Below, in pieces: positions 59,076 to 64,000 of a stretch of DNA of 64,000 bases; position 1 is the first letter of the stretch, and each line of letters opens with the position of its first letter. The position numbers and the translations under genes were made by a program. The notes beneath the pieces are model-generated. The model made no database searches and was not told the origin of the DNA. It saw only the letters and a list, made by a program, of their open reading frames with translations. Source of the stretch: Blautia sp. (lineage in GTDB: Bacteria > Bacillota > Clostridia > Lachnospirales > Lachnospiraceae); NCBI GenBank assembly GCA_017475035.1, contig JAFVGK010000117.1, forward strand, positions 1-64,000. The letters run 5' to 3'.

Positions 59076-60368
59076 TCAATCCACAAATGCTCCATATTGA
59101 CTGACTGCTTCATCAACTGTGATAGTCCCGGTCCCGACCAGATAGGACGCGTTCCGCACCTGTATGGCAAGAGGATCCGTGATCCCAATCCTTTCCGGAG
59201 ACAATACCCGTTCATCGGGCACCTGACCAAAAGGCTCGTACACAGAGTCAAAGGACAGATCTGTTGTCGGCGTAACCAGACGTTTCACCGAAGCCATCCT
59301 GTTCAGTTCTTCGCGGGTAATCAGAAAACGCATAAACTCGTTTGTCATGTCCAGATTTTCGCAGGTTTTATTGACCGAGAATTCCACAGATGGACTGTCA
59401 ACAAAATACCCTCCGGCTTCTGACAATGGAACAGGAACGAAAGAATAGGTGAAAGGCGCTTTGGAAAACGCCTCCGACTGGCTTTCCCGTTTCCCCGTTC
59501 CGGACACGGTATCTCCCGTACAGATCATCATGGGGACATCCCCTTCAAAGAAGCGAAGAATGACCTCTGTATAGTTGTCGCTGATCTCGCCGCATTTCTC
59601 CAGATCGATATAACCATTCCCGATCAGCTCCATCATCGCCTCCAGGCCATGGCGCAGGCACTCGCCGCCGGAGGGTTCCATCTCATTCGCGGCCTGAAGC
59701 GTTTCCGGATCGCCGGCGAGGGCAGCCACGACCTCCGGATACACCAATGCGTTCATCAGACAGCCGGAAGAATCCAGACTGTAGCCCATCATAGGGCTTT
59801 CATATCCCTTGCCGCGAAACGCCTCACACACAGCCAACAGCTCTTCCCAGGTGGTCGGAACCTGAAGCCCCTCCTTCTCAAACAGATCATTGTTCACCAG
59901 CATGCCGTAGTTTCTGGCGAAAACCGGCACCATCAGTAATTTTCCGTTTGCGTCAAAGCTCAGCAGGCTCGGACGAATGCATTCCAGGTCCAGACCCAAT
60001 TCGGGATCCGAAAGATCCTCCATGTGATCAAAGACCACCTGATATTTTTCATTCCCGAACATCCATGCAAACGAGAAGAAAATATTCGGGGCGGTTTTGC
60101 TTTCCAAAACCGTTCCCAGCAGATTGTTGTAGTCATCGGGCTTCAGATAGCTCAGCTCAACGTCTGGGTAAATCTCATTAAAGCTGTCAAATTCAGCTTC
60201 CAGCGCCTCAAAGTTGGAATAGCTTCCAATCACGGTGATTTCACAGCTGGTATCTGTATCAAGCCTCGGCTGAAATGCGCCGGCAGATACCACATGAATC
60301 TGGGCAATGCAGGATATCGATACAATAGCGGACAGGGCAGTCAGAATGGTGCTAAGCTTTTTTTTCAT
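59076..60368 (-). CDS. Extracellular solute-binding protein family 1, linked to a sensor kinase
   Basis: A 430-residue exported binding protein with an N-terminal signal segment (KLSTILTALSAIVSISCIAQ). A Cys at about residue 20 could be a lipidation site, though the context is not a clean lipobox. The fold is seen in CEITVIGSYSNFEALEAEFDSFNEIYPDVELSYL near residue 42, NIFFSFAWMFG, MVPVFARNYGMLVNNDLFEKEGLQVPTTWEELL near residue 150 and VDSPSVEFSVN near residue 330. No permease or ATPase gene is nearby. It overlaps the hybrid kinase by four bases, so it probably acts as a ligand-sensing partner for that kinase rather than in uptake. Confidence 0.88.
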   Translation of the reverse strand: MKKKLSTILTALSAIVSISCIAQIHVVSAGAFQPRLDTDTSCEITVIGSYSNFEALEAEFDSFNEIYPDVELSYLKPDDYNNLLGTVLESKTAPNIFFSFAWMFGNEKYQVVFDHMEDLSDPELGLDLECIRPSLLSFDANGKLLMVPVFARNYGMLVNNDLFEKEGLQVPTTWEELLAVCEAFRGKGYESPMMGYSLDSSGCLMNALVYPEVVAALAGDPETLQAANEMEPSGGECLRHGLEAMMELIGNGYIDLEKCGEISDNYTEVILRFFEGDVPMMICTGDTVSGTGKRESQSEAFSKAPFTYSFVPVPLSEAGGYFVDSPSVEFSVNKTCENLDMTNEFMRFLITREELNRMASVKRLVTPTTDLSFDSVYEPFGQVPDERVLSPERIGITDPLAIQVRNASYLVGTGTITVDEAVSQYGAFVD

Positions 60369-62911
60369 TTTCTCTTTTCCTCCTTAATTCTGCGAATTTC
60401 TTTGATAACAAGATTCAGGTCAATCGGTTTGGCAATATGTCCGTTCATGCCCGCATCCAGACATTCCGCCACATTTTCAGAGAAGGCATCGGCGGTCATG
60501 GCGATGATGGGAATAGAGGCAGCCCAGGCGTTTTCCAGTCTGCGTATGTTCCGCGTCGCATCCAGACCGTTCATTTCCGGCATCTGAACATCCATAAAGA
60601 TCAGATCATAACGCCCTTCCTCAGCCATAGCCATTTTATTTACACAGATCCGTCCGTTTTCAGCCCGTTCTGACCCGATGCCAAACATGCTCAGCATATT
60701 GGAGATGATCTCCCAGTTGATGTCGTTGTCTTCCGCAATCAGGATATTCATTCCGGTAAGATCGGTATAGTCGTCCTCCGGCTCCAGAACCTTTACTTCC
60801 GTCCCCAGCAGTTCATTGATCTTCTCATACAGTCCGGAGCGGAACAGAGGTTTGCTGATGAACCCGTTCGCCCCTGCCTCTTTCGCAGCGTCTTCGATGT
60901 CAGACCAGTCATAAGCGGAGGTCAGCAGGATGGGAATATTTGCGTCGACTTCTGCACGGATGCGCTTGATTGTCTCGATACCGTTCATATCCGGCATCCT
61001 CCAGTCCAGAATGACCACATTGTAATCCTTCCCGGCTTCATGCCGATGGCGTGTCTTTTCCAGGGCTTCCATGCCTGTCTTCGCCCAGTCCGCGCTGATA
61101 CCCAGCGATTCCAGCGTATCCACCGCTGTTTCCAGCAGGATCGGGTCATCGTCCGCAATCAGGACCTCAACATCATCGATCCGCATCTCCTCCAGCTGCT
61201 TTTCCGCGACCCGAAGATCCAGCATAATCGTAAAGGTTGTGCCTTTTCCTATTTCGCTCCGGCACTCGATCGTCCCGTTCATCAGTTCAACCATCTGCCT
61301 TGTGATCGCAAGCCCGAGCCCGGTCCCCTGAATACTGTTGACCCGGCTGTCTGTCTGCCTGGAAAAAGGCTGATACATCTTTTCCATGAACTCCGGACTC
61401 ATACCGATACCGGTGTCCGCAACACAATAGACCAGCTTGACGCAGCCTTCCTTTTCACTTTCTTCCTCCCGCAGATCCACGGACACACTGCCGCCCGGCA
61501 TCGTATATTTGATGGCGTTGGAAAGAATATTGATGTAAATCTGGTTCAGTCGCAGCTGATCCGCGTATAGATATTCCTTCTCCATATGGTTGATGCGGAA
61601 GCTGAAATCTATGTTTTTCTCCTTAATCATAGGCTGAGACAGATTCATCAGGTTCTGCACGGTTTCTATGATGGAAAAGGTCAGCGGACTCAGGTTGAGT
61701 TTTCCGCTCTCGACCTTGGAAATATCCAGGATATCATTGATCAGCGTCAGAAGGTGGCTGCTGGCCAGGCTGATTTTCCTCAGGTTTTCTGCTACGGCTT
61801 CCTGGTCACCCAGCTTCTTTTCGGCAATCGTGGTTAAGCCGATGATCGCGTTCATCGGGGTGCGGATATCGTGAGACATAGAAGAGAGGAAATCGGTTTT
61901 TGCTTTGTTGGCAGCTTCCGCTTCCCTGGCCATGACACGAAGCTTTTTGTTGAAGGAATTCATGTACAGGAAGTCCGTCACCAGCAGAAGCAGCAATCCG
62001 AAGGTTATGACCCCGATCAATATCCAGTTCTCCGTAAACGCTTTCAGATCGGTGACCGGTGCGGAGCTCAGCAGCACCCAGCCCTTTGTGGACGTGATGG
62101 GCGTATGGGAGACAATACATTCCCTGCCCCTTGAATCCAGCATGGTAAACGAGCCGGTTCCGGACAGGATATCCGTAAACAGCTGCTGCTGCGCCTGGAT
62201 TCCCGGCTGATTATATGATTTATAAAACTCGAAAAAGCTGGCATTTTTAAAGGAGCGTCCCCGGATGACATAGTTGCTGTCCGTGTCGATGATGGAAAAA
62301 TCTTCATTCTCGTACTCTTCCTGAGGGAAAACCCACTTTTCCTCCAGGTCGGAGGTAGGAACGATGCGCAGCAGATAGGCCTGCCTCCTTTCTCCGGTCT
62401 CCGCGTCACGCACTTTGATCCGATTGCAGAAAGCCAGAGACTGTTCCCCTGTAATCGGGTTCGTATAGGTCCGGGTAATGTTGATCGCCGTGCCCAGATC
62501 TGCAATCCAGGCTCCGTCCCCGAGCAGCTCCATACGCTTATAGGAAACCTCATAATCCTCCGCGGTACCCGGCTTCGGCTGTGTTGAATAGCCTGTCAGG
62601 GTTTCCGTATCGATCAGGTGGGCAGACGAGGTAGTCTTCACATGGGCTGCCCTGACATATGCTGCCGCTTCTTCCAGCGTCAGATCCCGGCTGTTAATAT
62701 ACTGCGCCCAGTTGTCACAGATTCCCTGTTCTCCTTCCAGGTAGTTTCCCGTCACTCGTTCCATGGCAATGGTCGTGTTGACAAAATGCTCCACCTGGTT
62801 CCGGTAGTTTTCTTCTCTCTCATAGTTGGAATAAAATGCGACAAAGGCCAGTATGGCAATCATCAAGGCTACATTCGCCATGACAATCCAAGATGTCTTC
62901 AGACGGTTCAT
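60365..62911 (-). CDS. Hybrid sensor histidine kinase with two receiver domains
   Basis: An 848-residue membrane sensor. Membrane segments at about 10-27 and 303-325 enclose an extracellular Cache-like domain of about 275 residues. A HisKA domain follows (SSMSHDIRTPMNAIIG, phospho-acceptor His near residue 354), then an ATPase domain (YINILSNAIKYT, ADTGIGMS, GTGLGLAI). Two receivers end the protein, with phospho-acceptor Asp in VVILDWRMPDMNG and LIFMDVQMPEMNG. No DNA-binding domain is present, so output must pass to another protein. A perfect sigma-A promoter lies 170 bases upstream. It shares an ATGA overlap with the binding protein. Confidence 0.92.
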   Translation of the reverse strand: MNRLKTSWIVMANVALMIAILAFVAFYSNYEREENYRNQVEHFVNTTIAMERVTGNYLEGEQGICDNWAQYINSRDLTLEEAAAYVRAAHVKTTSSAHLIDTETLTGYSTQPKPGTAEDYEVSYKRMELLGDGAWIADLGTAINITRTYTNPITGEQSLAFCNRIKVRDAETGERRQAYLLRIVPTSDLEEKWVFPQEEYENEDFSIIDTDSNYVIRGRSFKNASFFEFYKSYNQPGIQAQQQLFTDILSGTGSFTMLDSRGRECIVSHTPITSTKGWVLLSSAPVTDLKAFTENWILIGVITFGLLLLLVTDFLYMNSFNKKLRVMAREAEAANKAKTDFLSSMSHDIRTPMNAIIGLTTIAEKKLGDQEAVAENLRKISLASSHLLTLINDILDISKVESGKLNLSPLTFSIIETVQNLMNLSQPMIKEKNIDFSFRINHMEKEYLYADQLRLNQIYINILSNAIKYTMPGGSVSVDLREEESEKEGCVKLVYCVADTGIGMSPEFMEKMYQPFSRQTDSRVNSIQGTGLGLAITRQMVELMNGTIECRSEIGKGTTFTIMLDLRVAEKQLEEMRIDDVEVLIADDDPILLETAVDTLESLGISADWAKTGMEALEKTRHRHEAGKDYNVVILDWRMPDMNGIETIKRIRAEVDANIPILLTSAYDWSDIEDAAKEAGANGFISKPLFRSGLYEKINELLGTEVKVLEPEDDYTDLTGMNILIAEDNDINWEIISNMLSMFGIGSERAENGRICVNKMAMAEEGRYDLIFMDVQMPEMNGLDATRNIRRLENAWAASIPIIAMTADAFSENVAECLDAGMNGHIAKPIDLNLVIKEIRRIKEEKRK

Positions 62912-63078
62912 TTCAGCGGTCCTCCGGGGATAAAATATGAAAAGGATATCATTTGCTGAATTTTGATTTCCGGTGTCAACGTATTATTAACGTATTATTC
63001 GGCCCTGCTTCCCGCATCCATCGTTTTTCTGCCCTGACCGGGCTCGCCGGATATGAAAAGTCATGGAAATTTATCTTT

Positions 63079-63107
63079 ATTATATGCTCTAATCCGGACA
63101 GTGTCAA
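63079..63107 (-). promoter_or_regulatory. Perfect-consensus sigma-A promoter of the hybrid kinase operon
   Basis: On the minus strand TTGACA (63102-63107), a 17-base spacer and TATAAT (63079-63084). Transcription would start near 63072, giving a leader of about 160 bases. Confidence 0.8.
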
Positions 63108-63162
63108 TGTATGATGTTTTCTCCGACCGATCTAATCGTTGAAAAATTTTTAAATCCGACAC

Positions 63163-63193
63163 AAAAAACCGGCCGGACTTTTCGTCCTGCCGG
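63163..63193 (-). terminator. Terminator after the R1 copy and micro-ORF
   Basis: CCGGC-GGAC and GTCC-GCCGG pair around GAAAA, followed by six T on the minus strand. It ends the transcript coming from the MFS gene. Confidence 0.85.
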
Positions 63194-63204
63194 CCAGATG
63201 AATC

Positions 63205-63237
63205 TCATAAATCTTTGGCTCTCTGCAGCACATCCAT
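63205..63237 (-). CDS. Candidate 10-codon micro-ORF behind an R1 element
   Basis: On the minus strand ATG begins five bases after GGGAGGAG and reads MDVLQRAKDL then TGA; a terminator follows directly. The perfect ribosome binding site comes from R1 copy 15. It may be a real leader-like peptide, a remnant of a lost gene, or chance. No homology can be judged at this size. Confidence 0.3.
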   Translation of the reverse strand: MDVLQRAKDL

Positions 63238-63238
63238 A

Positions 63239-63339
63239 GTCTCCTCCCAAAACGAAGTTTTGTACGTTGACTCAATGGCTGCGGATGACTATTTTGCCCA
63301 CGCCTGCAAAAAGCGCAGCCGTGGGCAAAATATCTCTCT
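63239..63339 (-). repeat. R1 repeat between the MFS gene and the micro-ORF (copy 15)
   Basis: Well-preserved CCACGG-type copy: TTGCCCACGGCTGCG, GCAGGCGTGG, AAAATAGTCATCCG, GAGTCAA, CAAAACTTCGTTTTG, GGGAGGAG. It is the one complete copy not in front of an ordinary gene. Confidence 0.88.
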
Positions 63340-63354
63340 CAAATGATTTGGCTG

Positions 63355-64000
63355 TCATACGTCGGTCATTTTCTGTTTCTTCACTGCTTCCGCCAGCACT
63401 CCCTGCTGCAGAATTGCCGCCGCGAGGGCGATGGCTGTCAGGATAAAATAGGAAACGGTATAATTGCCCAGGTGATCCGCGAGATATCCCGGCACAATGC
63501 CAAAGGTGAGAGACCCGAGCATATAGATTATCTGAAACAATTTTACCGCATCGGCATAATATTCTTCATGAGCTGTCCCGGCCGCCAGCTCGGAAAGTCC
63601 CACCGAGAGCATCGGGAAACCCAGCCCCAGAAGAAGCATCGCCGCATAAGCCATGGTTTTATTTCCCGGGATGCAGATCGCGCACAGCAAAGCAGCAAGG
63701 ATATAACTTCCGTGAAAAAGTGATCCTGAAAGAACCTTTCCCAGCAGATCCGCGGCAAAACCGTAGATACATTTCCCCAGGACCAGCGCCAGTCCCATAA
63801 AGGAGATCATCAAGGCTACCGCCTCCGGAGAAAATGTTTTCTCTTTCAGCAGCACCGCAAGAAACGGAGAAACGTTGAAGCTGGCTCCGGTCAGGAAAAC
63901 GCCAAGGATCAGCAGATGTTTCTCCCTCTGACCGACATGAAAGAGCTCCTTTTTTTCCTTCCGATGACTGATCTTCTCCTGTCTTGCCTTTCGGACCTCT
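63355..64000 (-). CDS. MFS transporter, C-terminal part (gene continues beyond the window)
   Basis: The frame is open to the right edge, so the N-terminal half is outside the window. The visible 214 residues contain six hydrophobic segments after a charged central loop (KARQEKISHRKEKKELF), then HLLILGVFLTGASFNVSPFLAVLLKEKTFSPEAVALMISFMGLALVLGKCIYGFAADLLG. The FSPEAVALM..LALVLGKCIYGFAADLLGK segment is the second-half MFS motif (G-x-x-x-D). Oxalate/formate-type or monocarboxylate-type MFS carriers have this pattern, but the substrate is not readable. It is followed by R1 copy 15 and a terminator. Confidence 0.82.
   Translation of the reverse strand, partial: EVRKARQEKISHRKEKKELFHVGQREKHLLILGVFLTGASFNVSPFLAVLLKEKTFSPEAVALMISFMGLALVLGKCIYGFAADLLGKVLSGSLFHGSYILAALLCAICIPGNKTMAYAAMLLLGLGFPMLSVGLSELAAGTAHEEYYADAVKLFQIIYMLGSLTFGIVPGYLADHLGNYTVSYFILTAIALAAAILQQGVLAEAVKKQKMTDV

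Overview
The window looks like the chromosome of an anaerobic gut-type Clostridia (Bacillota), most like Lachnospiraceae. The evidence is the mix of families: RbsABC-type sugar transporters, LytTR/GHKL (AgrA/AgrC-like) two-component systems, membrane-anchored GH3 enzymes with permuted domain order, Fe-S tartrate dehydratase, and strong AGGAGG ribosome binding sites with some GTG/TTG starts. Assignments rest on motif reading and remembered family features; no database search was run. No rRNA, tRNA, CRISPR array, transposase or phage gene was seen.

Layout. 0.3-1.6 kb: a GltD-like flavoprotein. 1.7-10.0 kb (minus strand): one rare-ketose operon, read as binding protein, ATPase, two permeases, D-allulose/tagatose 3-epimerase-type enzyme, LacI regulator and FGGY kinase. 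10.3-12.8 kb (plus): a divergent rhamnulokinase-like kinase and a class II aldolase. 13.3-15.4 kb (minus): an RNA-repair pair (HD plus polynucleotide kinase, and RNA ligase). 15.6-24.0 kb (plus): LytTR regulator, GHKL kinase, permuted GH3, small membrane protein and GH2. 24-32.9 kb: a DapA-like aldolase/lyase, a decayed LacI gene, a truncated MerR, an MBL hydrolase, a DUF4342 protein, a PEP-synthase-like protein, an Amt-PII fusion and an HD protein. 33-34.3 kb: RtcB. 34.6-40.4 kb: a tartrate locus with a frameshifted LysR divergent from transporter, TtdA, TtdB, PsiE and tartrate dehydrogenase. 40.6-48.4 kb (minus): a second sugar ABC operon with epimerase, Gfo/Idh/MocA dehydrogenase, alpha/beta hydrolase and SDR. 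48.9-51.3 kb: an Fe-S aldo/keto reductase and a small regulatory operon. 51.5-58.6 kb (minus): a second GHKL/LytTR system with GH43 and a second permuted GH3. 59-62.9 kb: a hybrid sensor kinase overlapping an extracellular binding protein. The end holds a partial MFS transporter.

How the parts fit. Most of the window is carbohydrate uptake and breakdown. Two copies of the unit 'LytTR/GHKL system beside a membrane-tethered permuted GH3' carry similar tandem boxes about 21 bp apart, placed roughly at -48 and -69 of promoters that lack a -35. This suggests two parallel sensing and glycan-cleaving modules.

Most unusual signal. An intergenic repeat of about 100 bp (called R1 here) occurs at about 15 places. 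Most copies end in a Shine-Dalgarno sequence directly in front of a start codon. The copies differ in sequence but keep compensatory pairing in at least two hairpins, so R1 looks like a structured, dispersed leader RNA or a mobile element that carries a ribosome binding site. Other repeat families are R2 (GC-rich double hairpin), R3 (long palindromic MITE-like), R4 (MITE-like with CCTGTGCGGT ends; one copy contains an R3) and R5 (a short pair).
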